Origin: Sulfitobacter sp.
GTDB lineage: Bacteria; Pseudomonadota; Alphaproteobacteria; Rhodobacterales; Rhodobacteraceae
DNA length: 10,646 nucleotides
NCBI GenBank assembly: GCA_024636395.1
Contig: JAGXHD010000004.1
Span: forward strand, 1 to 10,646
Direction of reading: 5' to 3'
The position numbers and the translations under genes are program-made. This document shows positions 1 through 7,368 of the stretch, piece by piece. How positions within the stretch are numbered: position 1 is the stretch's first letter; the number at the start of each line of letters is the position of its first letter. Below the pieces are notes generated by a model that saw nothing but the letters and a program-made list of their open reading frames with translations, was not told where the DNA came from and did no database searches.

Positions 1-49
1 GGGGCGCCTCGAATAGGCTTTCTTCTTTATCCTCAGATGGTTCAACCAC
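1..49 (-). CDS. scpB: ScpB, segregation and condensation protein B (N-terminal fragment, cut by window edge)
   Basis: Only the first 16 or so codons lie in the window. From a GTG at 49-47 the frame reads MVEPSEDKEESLFEAP, an acidic opening of the kind found in alphaproteobacterial ScpB. A Shine-Dalgarno-like AAGGGA (minus strand, 63-58) sits 8 bases before the GTG. The start overlaps the scpA stop by 8 bases (GTGGTTGA), the same geometry as the nagZ/scpA junction. No in-frame ATG exists between the GTG and the window edge. ScpB normally binds ScpA and SMC to form the bacterial condensin. The identification rests mainly on position directly after scpA, since the conserved winged-helix domains are outside the window. 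Confidence 0.65.
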   Translation of the reverse strand, partial: MVEPSEDKEESLFEAP

Positions 50-836
50 GACCCTGTTCCCTTCTCCGCAGCTGGATCGGCGCAAAACTGTCGCTTTGCC
101 TGATCTCCAGACGGCCCTCCTTCACCAGCTCCAGTGACGCCGCAAAGGTCGCAGCAGTAGCAGAGCGGCGCTTCACCGGATCGCTTTCCCATCCCTCAGG
201 CAGAAAGCTCATCAGATCACCCCAATCTCCCGCAAAACCGATCAGCCCCCGCATCCGATCCAGCGCCTGCTCCATCGTGTAAACTTTTTCGCGGTCCATG
301 ACGAAAGGCCGGAAATCATCTCGGGTGCGGATACGCGCGTAGCCCTGCATCAGGTCGAGCAGCGTGGCGGTATAAGTGACCGAGCGAACCCGCTCGACCA
401 TCTGTGTCTGACCGCGCGCGAAGAAATCGCGGCCCAGCTGGTCGCGCGCCATGAGCCGCGTCGCGACGTCGCGCATCGCGGCAAGCCGCTCGAGCTGGAA
501 TGCCAGATGGGCGGCAAGCTCTTCGCCCGACGGCCCTTCTTCGGTCGGATCGGGCGGAAGCAGGAGGCGTGATTTCAGGAATGCGAGCCACGCCGCCATT
601 ACAAGATAATCGGCGGCAAGCTCCAGCCGCAGCGCCTTCGCCTTCTCCACGAAGGCCAGATACTGGCGGGCGAGCTGCAAAACGGAAATCTTGCGCAGAT
701 CCACCTTTTGCGTCCGGCTCAGGGTCAGCAAGAGATCCAGCGGCCCTTCAAACCCGTCCACATCCACGATCAGCGCTTCAGCGGCAAGCCTGTCGGCGAC
801 CGACCCGGTGTCTTGCTCGAATATGTCGTCAGCCAT
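42..836 (-). CDS. scpA: ScpA, segregation and condensation protein A
   Basis: ScpA is the kleisin subunit of the SMC-ScpAB condensin, which compacts and segregates the chromosome. The 264-residue protein carries the family hallmark FEGPLDLLLTL near residues 29-39. It continues with the helical N-terminal SMC-binding region (VDLRKISVLQLARQYL, then AADYLVMAAWLAFLKSRLLL), a variable middle part, and a C-terminal winged-helix-like end (SATAATFAASLELVKEGRL). Length is typical of alphaproteobacterial ScpA. The frame is open further upstream to 890, but the ATG at 836 is preferred: it has GAGGG a few bases upstream, it removes 18 residues without family character, and it overlaps the nagZ stop by 8 bases (ATGGCTGA), consistent with translational coupling. 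scpB follows with an identical 8-base overlap. Confidence 0.95.
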   Translation of the reverse strand: MADDIFEQDTGSVADRLAAEALIVDVDGFEGPLDLLLTLSRTQKVDLRKISVLQLARQYLAFVEKAKALRLELAADYLVMAAWLAFLKSRLLLPPDPTEEGPSGEELAAHLAFQLERLAAMRDVATRLMARDQLGRDFFARGQTQMVERVRSVTYTATLLDLMQGYARIRTRDDFRPFVMDREKVYTMEQALDRMRGLIGFAGDWGDLMSFLPEGWESDPVKRRSATAATFAASLELVKEGRLEIRQSDSFAPIQLRRREQGRG

Positions 837-1836
837 GCACACCCTCGCCCAACAGCGCTTTAAGCTGCGCGTCGAGGGCGGGAATGTCAATATCGTCGGG
901 TCTTTGGCGGTAGCTGAGCGCGCGCAATGCCCGGCGGGTCGCCTGCTCCGTCATCTCACCTGCCGCCTGCGCCACCTCGCTGCGCTCTGCCAGCGTTCCG
1001 TTGCAGTGTAGGATCACGTCACAGCCCGCAGTGATGGCGGATCTGCTCAAATCGCCCAAGTTGCCCCTCAGGGCCTTCATCGAAATATCGTCGGTCATGA
1101 TCAGATTATCGAAACCGATGTCCACGCGGATCACGTGCATCATTGGGGCGGAAAGCGTCGCAGGAGCGGTGTCGAACGCCTCATAGACCACATGGGCGGT
1201 CATACCCATCGGTGTGTCGCGCAGGGCCTTGAACGGGGCGAAATCCACGCGGTCCAGATCTTCGCGGGACGCGTTTACATGGGGCAGCTCAAAATGACTG
1301 TCGGCGGTGGCGCGACCATGGCCGGGGATGTGTTTGATCACCGGCAGAACGCCGCCCGCCAGCATACCGTCATTGACCGCCTGCCCCATCAGCGAAATGG
1401 CGCGTGCGTCGGTGCCGTAGCACCGATTATAGAGAAATTCGTGAGTGTCTGGCCCCGGGACATCGACCATGGGCGCGCAGTTGCTGTCGATCCCCAGCGC
1501 ATGCAATTCATGCGCAATCAGGCGAAACCGGATATACATCGCTTCGGCGGCGCTCTCACCTGCGGCCTGCACGAAATTCAGCGGCGGCAGCCAGTCGCGC
1601 CAGATAGGACCACGCAGCCGTTGGACCCGGCCGCCCTCCTGATCGATGGTTATCACCGCCTCATGACCCGCCGCCTCACGAAAATCGTCGCACAGCGCAC
1701 GGATCTGGTCGGGGGTGTCGATGTTGCGGGCAAACAGGATGAAACCGAAGGGCCTCACATCGCGAAACAGCGCTTTTTCTTCCGCGCCTAGGCGGTGGCC
1801 ACTGGCGTCGAGAATGGTCGCACCGAAACGATTCAT
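829..1836 (-). CDS. nagZ: NagZ, beta-N-acetylhexosaminidase (glycoside hydrolase family 3)
   Basis: NagZ is a cytoplasmic enzyme that removes N-acetylglucosamine from GlcNAc-anhydroMurNAc muropeptides during peptidoglycan recycling; in several bacteria its products influence AmpC beta-lactamase induction. The 335-residue protein has the GH3 single-domain signatures: TIDQEGGRVQRL (63-74), the mobile catalytic loop KHIPGHGRATADSH (168-181), which carries the acid/base Asp-His pair typical of NagZ, and MTDDISM (247-253) with the nucleophile Asp. No signal peptide is seen, which fits a cytosolic enzyme. The start is the ATG at 1836, which overlaps the stop of the SPOR gene in an ATGA junction and directly begins the family-like MNRFGATILDASG. 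The open frame extends to 1887, but those residues lie within the SPOR gene and look spurious. No strong ribosome binding site is visible, so coupling to the upstream gene is likely. Confidence 0.96.
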   Translation of the reverse strand: MNRFGATILDASGHRLGAEEKALFRDVRPFGFILFARNIDTPDQIRALCDDFREAAGHEAVITIDQEGGRVQRLRGPIWRDWLPPLNFVQAAGESAAEAMYIRFRLIAHELHALGIDSNCAPMVDVPGPDTHEFLYNRCYGTDARAISLMGQAVNDGMLAGGVLPVIKHIPGHGRATADSHFELPHVNASREDLDRVDFAPFKALRDTPMGMTAHVVYEAFDTAPATLSAPMMHVIRVDIGFDNLIMTDDISMKALRGNLGDLSRSAITAGCDVILHCNGTLAERSEVAQAAGEMTEQATRRALRALSYRQRPDDIDIPALDAQLKALLGEGVHG

Positions 1837-2786
1837 CTGGTGACCACGGGAATGCAATCCACACTTTCCGCGACGAGGGCCGAACAAAAACGCCGCGCAT
1901 CGCCGATATCGTCAAAGCCTTCGGCGCGCAGACGGTAGAACGTGCGTCCGCCTGATTTCGCTTCCATCACGATGCGCTTTTTGCCTTCCATGAAGGGGCC
2001 AAAGCGGCTGTTGAGCTGGCCCCACTGCGCGCGGGCGATCTCTGGGGTGTCGAAAGCGCCAAGCTGGACCAGCCGCGTGCCCGCAGGCAGGCTGCCGGCA
2101 TCTATGTCTAGTACCGCATCAACGGTACCGCCTGAGGCTGCAACCGTCTGTGCACCGATAATCGCGAATGCTTCACGTTTGGGCCGCAGGGAGGGCCGAA
2201 GCGAGACGCGCATTCCCGGCCCCTCCAGCACATCGCTCATGACAGAGGCAAGCACGGGCGCGCTCTCTTCCGTCATGGTGTCCATCGGCTCCACACCGCT
2301 CGTGAGCTGCGCCACGATGCTGTCGATTGAACCGCTCTCGAATGCAGCGGCGATCTCCTGTGGCGCTGGCACCTCGGGCGCGGCAGGTGCGTCCTCCGCC
2401 ACCTCTTCAATCTCTGCAATAGGCTGGTCTTCTTCCGCCAAGCCGGTGGGTGGTGGCGCCAGGTGCAACTCGTCTGCGCGCTCTTCTGCATCTCCCAAAG
2501 CCGCAATGCGGTTCACGGACAAGCCCCGATGCTCTGCAAAATCGCCGCCCGGATCTTCGGGACGGATCCGCATTTCGCCAGCGACGGCGCGGACCACGGG
2601 GATGCCGCTGACATCGCGCACCAAAAGTTTGTAACCCCAGACCCCCACGCCGACAACGAGCGCAAGCGATACCGCAGCCCCGGTAAAATTGGTAAATCTG
2701 CTCACGGATCCGGCGGGCGCCACGACGTAGTCGGCATGCGCGTCCGGGGCAAAGCCCCTATCGGGATTTTGTGTGTAATCTGCCAT
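1833..2786 (-). CDS. SPOR-domain membrane protein
   Basis: A 317-residue bitopic inner-membrane protein. A short hydrophilic N-terminus is followed by one transmembrane segment at about 36-55 (FTGAAVSLALVVGVGVW). Next comes a long acidic Pro/Ala/Glu-rich linker (about 110-150) with low-complexity character, then a C-terminal SPOR domain at about 236-315 (TRLVQLGAFDTPEIARAQW ... FYRLRAEGFDDIGDARRFC). SPOR domains bind peptidoglycan strands stripped of stem peptides and often direct proteins to the division septum. The protein probably sits in the inner membrane with the SPOR domain in the periplasm. The ATG at 2786 is chosen because GAGAGG lies upstream at normal spacing and the extra 11 residues to 2819 look unrelated. 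It overlaps nagZ by 4 bases, so a peptidoglycan-binding and a peptidoglycan-recycling protein are made together. The exact role is unknown. Confidence 0.9.
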   Translation of the reverse strand: MADYTQNPDRGFAPDAHADYVVAPAGSVSRFTNFTGAAVSLALVVGVGVWGYKLLVRDVSGIPVVRAVAGEMRIRPEDPGGDFAEHRGLSVNRIAALGDAEERADELHLAPPPTGLAEEDQPIAEIEEVAEDAPAAPEVPAPQEIAAAFESGSIDSIVAQLTSGVEPMDTMTEESAPVLASVMSDVLEGPGMRVSLRPSLRPKREAFAIIGAQTVAASGGTVDAVLDIDAGSLPAGTRLVQLGAFDTPEIARAQWGQLNSRFGPFMEGKKRIVMEAKSGGRTFYRLRAEGFDDIGDARRFCSALVAESVDCIPVVTR

Positions 2787-2860
2787 TTTCGCCTCTCTGC
2801 CCACGCAGTACGATGCCACGCGGATCTGATATCAGTTGCCTGCTGTCCGGCGATGGCTGC

Positions 2861-4606
2861 TTAACGCATCTCTTCCGCCTGAGTGACGCCCAAGATACCC
2901 AAGCCCGCTGCAATTACAATCGCAACGGACCGTGCAAGGGCGATTTTCGCCTGTGATGTTGCAGGATCGTCCTCCTGGATAAAGCGCAGGTCCGTCTCGG
3001 CATTTCCGAGGTTCCACAGTCCGTGCAAATCTCCCGCGATTTCATATAGATAGAATGCAACTCGGTGCGGCTCGTTGCTGCGGGCGGCCGTCTCGACCAG
3101 ACGCGGCCATTCTGCCACTTTTCTCAGCAAGGCAAGCTCGGCCACATGAGCGAGTTTGCTCAGATCTGCGGCTTTCAGCGCGCTATCGCTGACGTCGATC
3201 CCCGCATCGGCAGCTTTGCGCAAAACGCTCGCCACCCGCGCGTGAGCATACTGCACGTAGAACACCGGGTTCTCCCGCGATTGCTCCATGACCTTGCTGA
3301 AATCAAAATCTAGCGGCGCATCGTTCTTGCGGGTGAGCATGACGAAACGGGTGACGTCGCTGCCCACTTCGTCGATCAGATCGCGCAGGGTCACGAAGTT
3401 GCCCGCGCGCTTGGACATCTTGAACTCCTCCCCGTTTTTGAAGAGCTTGACCAACTGCGTCAGCTTGATGTCGAGTGGAACCTTACCCCCGGACAGAGCC
3501 TGCACGGCCGCTTTCATCCGCTTCACATAGCCACCGTGATCGGCGCCGAAAACATTGATCAGCGCATCGAATCCGCGCTCGATCTTGTCATTGTGATAGG
3601 CGATATCGGGGGCGAAGTAGGTCCATGCGCCGTCATTCTTCTGAATTGGGCGGTCCTGATCGTCGCCGAAGTCGGTCGATTTGAACAGCGTCTGCTCGCG
3701 TGCCTCATAGTCATCGGGCAGCTTACCTTTAGGCGGGGCCAGCGTGCCGCGGTAGATCAGGCCCATGTCGTCGAGCTTTTTGAGGCAGGCTTCGATCTTA
3801 CCAGTGTTATAGAGCGATTTTTCCGAAAAGAAGTGATCCATTTTCACGCCCAGCAGCGCCAGATCTTCCCGGATCAGAGCCATCATCTCGTCAGTCGCAA
3901 AATTGCGGATGGGATCGAGCCAGACGGCCTCCGGCTCGTCGATGTATTCAGCGCCCACCTGTTCCTTGAGCTTCACGCCGACGGGGATCAGATAATCGCC
4001 GGGATAAGTACCATCGGGAAAAGCCACCTCTTGCCCGTGCGCTTCAAGATACCGCAGATAGACCGAGCGTGCCAATGCGTCGATCTGGTTGCCGCCGTCG
4101 TTGATCACGTATTCGCGCGTCACATCCCAGCCGGCGAAGGCCAGCAAAGACGCCAGTGCATCGCCAAAGACCGCACCGCGAGTGTGGCCCACATGCAGCG
4201 GCCCGGTGGGGTTGGCGGAGACGTATTCCACGTTCACCCGCTTGCCTGCGCCCAGCGAACCACGGCCATAATCGGTCCCCTCGCCCAGCACCGTGGCCGC
4301 GACGCCTTGCCAGACCGAAGGTGCAAGCCGCAGATTGAGAAAACCGGGGCCCGCCACTTCGGCGGAGGTAATGCGCGGATCATCCGTGAGACGCTGCGCG
4401 AGCTTCTCGGCGATATCGCGCGGCTTCATCCCGGCAGGCTTGGCCAGCACCATCGCTGCATTTGTCGCCATATCTCCGTGCGTCGCATCGCGCGGCGGCT
4501 CCGCCGTGACGTTGTCGGTGATCAGACCGCGCGGCAAGTCGCCTGCGGTGACCATCGCATCAAGTGCGCTGAGGACAAGGGTACGAATATCGGCAAAGAG
4601 GTTCAT
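2861..4606 (-). CDS. argS: Arginyl-tRNA synthetase
   Basis: Class I aminoacyl-tRNA synthetase that charges tRNA-Arg with arginine using ATP. The 581-residue protein shows the full domain order. The N-terminal ArgRS-specific domain covers roughly 1-95 (ending in GPGFLNLRLAP). The Rossmann catalytic core has ANPTGPLHVGHTRGA, with the HIGH-type motif HVGH at 138-141, and FGADHGGYVKRM near 353-364. A KMSKR loop lies at 396-400. The C-terminal DALR-type helical anticodon-binding domain starts around YVQYAHARVASVL and ends LGVTQAEEMR. Length is normal. The ATG at 4606 (MNLFADIR) is favoured by homology style over an upstream ATG at 4639; neither has a strong ribosome binding site. A 58-base gap separates it from the upstream SDR-like gene, and 74 bases lie between its stop and the SPOR gene start. 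Confidence 0.97.
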   Translation of the reverse strand: MNLFADIRTLVLSALDAMVTAGDLPRGLITDNVTAEPPRDATHGDMATNAAMVLAKPAGMKPRDIAEKLAQRLTDDPRITSAEVAGPGFLNLRLAPSVWQGVAATVLGEGTDYGRGSLGAGKRVNVEYVSANPTGPLHVGHTRGAVFGDALASLLAFAGWDVTREYVINDGGNQIDALARSVYLRYLEAHGQEVAFPDGTYPGDYLIPVGVKLKEQVGAEYIDEPEAVWLDPIRNFATDEMMALIREDLALLGVKMDHFFSEKSLYNTGKIEACLKKLDDMGLIYRGTLAPPKGKLPDDYEAREQTLFKSTDFGDDQDRPIQKNDGAWTYFAPDIAYHNDKIERGFDALINVFGADHGGYVKRMKAAVQALSGGKVPLDIKLTQLVKLFKNGEEFKMSKRAGNFVTLRDLIDEVGSDVTRFVMLTRKNDAPLDFDFSKVMEQSRENPVFYVQYAHARVASVLRKAADAGIDVSDSALKAADLSKLAHVAELALLRKVAEWPRLVETAARSNEPHRVAFYLYEIAGDLHGLWNLGNAETDLRFIQEDDPATSQAKIALARSVAIVIAAGLGILGVTQAEEMR

Positions 4607-4664
4607 GGGACTGCTTTCGGGGACTATTGGTGCCCTCATGTACCACGCGTGGCCTCCGCGTCAA

Positions 4665-5285
4665 TCAAAGGCGCAGGTCGGCTCCTGTGAGCGGCCCCAG
4701 TGTCCGTGCAAGCATTCCCGTGACTGTCGCGCGCGCGGGCGTCACTGCGCCTTGCCGCAGGCTGATCATATTGAGCGATAGGCCGTCACGGTGCAGAGCC
4801 GCGGCAAGAGCCGCCTGCGCCGACGCCAGCGCGGGCGCCATGGCCCCTGCCGCGACATCCAACGCTTGCTCAGGGAGTGCCACGACGCTGAGGATCTGCC
4901 CTTCGCGGGGGCAGAGTGCGGGCATGAACCCCTGCACAATTGCCTGAAGGACGGCGATGTTGAGATCTATCCGGATCGGATGCCGCAGCGGCATGAGATT
5001 GAGCACGGCGTCCAAGCGGGCATCACCCCAGGCACGGCCCACCCGGCGCAGCGCTTCGTCCGGCGGACCCTTCAGGGTCAGAGGAACGGCATCCGCCATC
5101 TGCTTGATGGCATCCGCATTGGTATCCACAGCAACCACCTGCGCGCCCGAAGCGGCCAGACTGCTGCTGATGCTGCGGCCAAAGCCACAGCAGGCACCCA
5201 AAACGATGATCCGCTTGCCCGTCAGCACAGGGCTGGGAAGTATGGGGACGGGTGCTTTCGCCGCGTCGGTCATGGTATCCAGCAT
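4665..5285 (-). CDS. SDR-like protein, apparently without catalytic residues
   Basis: A 206-residue protein with the outline of a short-chain dehydrogenase/reductase. It has a beta-strand followed by a glycine-rich nucleotide loop GACCGFG (30-36), Asp54 at the end of the second strand (AVVAVDTN type, suggesting NAD preference), and LDAVLNLM (91-98) where NNAG normally lies. The strand ILSVVALPEQ (131-140) takes the place of the usual ISS strand. Where YxxxK is expected, residues 153-160 read LASAQAAL, so the catalytic Tyr and Lys appear to be replaced by Leu and Gln, and the usual Ser is not obvious either. It is shorter than the roughly 250 residues usual for the family. The ATG at 5285 has an excellent AAGGAG 7 bases upstream and starts 4 bases after the dgt stop, so the gene appears translated. 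Cofactor binding without oxidoreductase activity is a plausible inference; the function is unknown. Confidence 0.8.
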   Translation of the reverse strand: MLDTMTDAAKAPVPILPSPVLTGKRIIVLGACCGFGRSISSSLAASGAQVVAVDTNADAIKQMADAVPLTLKGPPDEALRRVGRAWGDARLDAVLNLMPLRHPIRIDLNIAVLQAIVQGFMPALCPREGQILSVVALPEQALDVAAGAMAPALASAQAALAAALHRDGLSLNMISLRQGAVTPARATVTGMLARTLGPLTGADLRL

Positions 5286-5289
5286 TCCG

Positions 5290-6468
5290 CTACTCCTTTG
5301 CCCAAAGATAGGCACCCGCACGCGGTGTGCCACCGATCAGTCGCTCGTGTTCCTGCAAGGCGAACCGGTCAGTCATGCCTGCTATGTAATCCGCCACAAG
5401 GCGTGCCAACATTGTACGGTCTGTGCCTGCTTCGGCAATAGACTTGGCCCAATCTGTTGGCATCAAGTCGGGATTTTCCACGAAAAGCGGGAACAACTCC
5501 TCTACCACGCCGGTGACTTCCGCACGGATCTTCATCACGGCAGGTGCGCGGTACATGCGGGTGAACAAGAAGCGCCGGATTTTTCCCAGATCCTGCCACA
5601 TCCCGTCGGAAAAGCAGATCACAGGACGGCCAAGATGGCGAATATCCTCGACAGAGCGGGCCTTGGATGTACCCAAATTCTCCCGCGAGGTAGCGATCAC
5701 ATCGGCGACCATCACACCAAAAACACGCCGCAACGCCTCGTGGCGGCGGCGGTATGGATCAAGGCCGGGGTGCAGTGCATCGACTTCGGCAAACGCGTGC
5801 CCGATCAGCGGCAACTTCGCTATCTCGTCCTCGCCGAAAAGTCCCGCACGCAGACCGTCGTGCAGATCGTGGTTGTTGTAGGCGATGTCGTCAGAAAGTG
5901 CCGCCACCTGCGCCTCTGCACTGGCGTGTGTGTGCAGTTCCAGATCGTGCTGGCGGTTGTACTCCGCCAGCGCGTGCGGCAGTTCACCGGCCACCGGACC
6001 ATTGTGCTTGGCAAGGCCCTCCAGTGTCTCCCATGTCAGATTGAGCCCGTCGAACAGTGCGTAATGTCGCTCCAGCGACGTCACGATCTTGATCGCCTGA
6101 GCATTGTGATCGAAGCCACCATAGGGCTGCATCAGCGCGTGCAGGGCGTCCTCACCGGTGTGACCGAAGGGCGGATGCCCCAAATCATGCGCCAGCGCCA
6201 CGGCCTCGGTGAGCTCAGCGTTGAGTTTGAGCGCGCCCGCGATGGTCCGCGCGACCTGCGCCACTTCGATCGAATGGGTCAGCCGGGTGCGGTAATAATC
6301 GCCTTCATGCTCCACGAATACCTGGGTCTTGTGTTTGAGCCTGCGGAAGGCAGAGGCGTGGATGATCCGGTCACGGTCACGTTGGAAGCAGGAGCGAAAA
6401 TCGCTCTCCTCCTCGAAGACGCGCCTGCCCCGCACATGCGCAGGGTCGGTGGCGAAGGGTGCACACAT
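5290..6468 (-). CDS. dgt: Deoxyguanosinetriphosphate triphosphohydrolase-like protein (HD hydrolase)
   Basis: Member of the dGTPase branch of HD-domain metal phosphohydrolases, which cleave dNTPs to the deoxynucleoside and triphosphate and thereby affect dNTP pools. The 392-residue protein has the family opening DRDRIIHASAFRRLKHKTQVF (about 31-51). The metal-binding HD residues follow in order: His65 in RLTHSIEV, His94-Asp95 in AHDLGHPPFGHTGE, and an Asp at 193-194 in LSDDIAYNNHD. The C-terminus has the usual YIAGMTDRFALQEHERL. Length fits the alphaproteobacterial dGTPase-like group, whose true substrate range is often uncharacterised. The ATG at 6468 has AAAGGAG upstream at a spacing of about 9 bases. 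It is the first gene of the long minus-strand run and is divergent from erpA; the SDR-like gene follows after 4 bases. Confidence 0.94.
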   Translation of the reverse strand: MCAPFATDPAHVRGRRVFEEESDFRSCFQRDRDRIIHASAFRRLKHKTQVFVEHEGDYYRTRLTHSIEVAQVARTIAGALKLNAELTEAVALAHDLGHPPFGHTGEDALHALMQPYGGFDHNAQAIKIVTSLERHYALFDGLNLTWETLEGLAKHNGPVAGELPHALAEYNRQHDLELHTHASAEAQVAALSDDIAYNNHDLHDGLRAGLFGEDEIAKLPLIGHAFAEVDALHPGLDPYRRRHEALRRVFGVMVADVIATSRENLGTSKARSVEDIRHLGRPVICFSDGMWQDLGKIRRFLFTRMYRAPAVMKIRAEVTGVVEELFPLFVENPDLMPTDWAKSIAEAGTDRTMLARLVADYIAGMTDRFALQEHERLIGGTPRAGAYLWAKE

Positions 6469-6494
6469 CAGGCAGGCTCCTTTTGACAGAGCGC

Positions 6495-6538
6495 TTGTAC
6501 CCTGCCTTGTCCGTTTCTATATTGGAGTTGAGCCTCAA
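6495..6538 (+). promoter_or_regulatory. Predicted erpA promoter with small palindrome near the start site
   Basis: TTGTAC (6495-6500), a 17-base spacer and TATATT (6518-6523) form a reasonable sigma-70-type promoter facing erpA. A perfect small palindrome TTGAG-C-CTCAA (6528-6538) would cover the predicted start site, a position suited to a repressor. On the minus strand, TATAGA (6521-6516) with TTTCCA (6544-6539) at 17-base spacing is a weaker candidate for dgt, so the two -10 elements may overlap back to back. All of this is by eye; the regulator is not identified. Confidence 0.45.
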
Positions 6539-6564
6539 TGGAAACACACCGCGGAGCGATCCCA

Positions 6565-6888
6565 ATGAACATGCCCCCCATCGTGACCCCACGCGCCTTC
6601 GAACGCCTGAGCGAAATTGGCGCAGCGTCCGGCGGCAAGGCTCTGCGCGTCGCCGTAGAGGGCGGCGGCTGCTCTGGCTTTCAGTACGAGATTGAACTGG
6701 ACGAGGCCAAAGAGGATGATCTGGTCCTGCGCGGTGAAGGTGAGACGGTGGTGATAGACAGTGTATCGTTGCCGTTTCTGGCAAATGCGGTGATAGACTT
6801 TACCGAAGAACTCATCGGCGCGCGTTTCGTGATAAACAATCCAAACGCGACGTCCTCCTGCGGTTGCGGCACGTCGTTCTCGATGTAA
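6565..6888 (+). CDS. erpA: ErpA/IscA-family iron-sulfur cluster insertion protein
   Basis: A-type carrier that receives Fe-S clusters from the scaffold machinery and delivers them to apoproteins in the cytoplasm. The 107-residue protein is full length for the HesB/IscA/ErpA family. It has the three cluster-binding cysteines: Cys36 in EGGGCSGFQY and Cys99/Cys101 in NPNATSSCGCGTSFSM. The NPNATSxCGCGxSFS ending and the GGGCSGFQY motif resemble ErpA more than IscA, but the split cannot be settled without a tree. The ATG at 6565 is chosen because GGAG lies 8 bases upstream; the frame is open back to 6538, and another ATG at 6571 is possible. No other isc or suf gene is adjacent. It is transcribed divergently from dgt, and no clear terminator follows. 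Confidence 0.93.
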   Translation: MNMPPIVTPRAFERLSEIGAASGGKALRVAVEGGGCSGFQYEIELDEAKEDDLVLRGEGETVVIDSVSLPFLANAVIDFTEELIGARFVINNPNATSSCGCGTSFSM

Positions 6889-7368
6889 GCCAGCCTGGGT
6901 ATTTTACCGTTCAGACCCGTGCAATGTTGATCTCGGTTCATTTCTGCAAGGGTGAGCGACCAAAGCCGGGATTGGATACAGACACGTTCGGAGCTTTTGT
7001 GCTGCGCCAACCCTCACGTCAGAGCAGCAGCCCGTCCCTGTCTTGAATGCACCCTATCCCGGCCCGGCTTCTCCACATTGGCTAGGTCCTGACCGGATGC
7101 GGTTACCCGTAGCCCAGTTCAGGAAATAATGTCGTCCCGATGCGTGCTGCGGGCGTCTTTGCGGAGATCAGATCGAGTCTGCTTCCGCGCAAATTGGCTT
7201 CGCCCACACATCAATCGTCTGTCGTGCGCTTGCCGACGCTTGCATAATTCATAGGCAAAAGCCAGCTTTCATTCGCGCTGCGCGCTACCGCCGCAGGCGT
7301 GAGGCGGCTTGCCCTGCGGTTCCAAACGCGCGATAGCAATGGCATCTGCGCTAAAGGAGCCCTGCCCC
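6889..7368 (+). other. Gene-free stretch between erpA and xthA
   Basis: About 480 bases in which no coding gene is supported on either strand. The short open frames here have no ribosome binding site or recognisable protein character. No convincing Rho-independent terminator was found after erpA. Near the right end are a possible -10 (CATAAT, 7243-7248) without a good -35, and an imperfect stem with 7-base arms CCGCAGG (7291-7297) and CCTGCGG (7313-7319) in the presumed xthA leader. The rest could be a decayed gene or an intergenic repeat family member; this is not decidable by reading. Confidence 0.5.

Noticed and set aside
2826..2835. Perfect palindrome CTGATATCAG between argS and the SPOR gene
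   Set aside because: Only 10 bp, no spacer or neighbouring elements, no T-tract; probably chance.
4643..4652. Perfect palindrome CCACGCGTGG between the SDR-like gene and argS
   Set aside because: Only 10 bp, GC-rich, not aligned with a clear promoter; expected by chance in such DNA.
3536..4690. Long open frame of 384 codons on the plus strand opposite argS
   Set aside because: It is antisense to a clear arginyl-tRNA synthetase, has no family signature or ribosome binding site, and reflects GC-rich codon bias.
4957..6486. Open frame of 509 codons on the plus strand opposite dgt and the SDR-like gene
   Set aside because: Shadow of two supported minus-strand genes; its translation shows no recognisable domain.
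6483..6488. Consensus TTGACA -35 element on the plus strand
   Set aside because: No acceptable -10 lies 16-18 bases downstream; TTGTAC at 6495 pairs better with TATATT.
6528..6538. FNR-type site reading of TTGAG-C-CTCAA
   Set aside because: FNR boxes have six bases between TTGA and TCAA; here there are only three.
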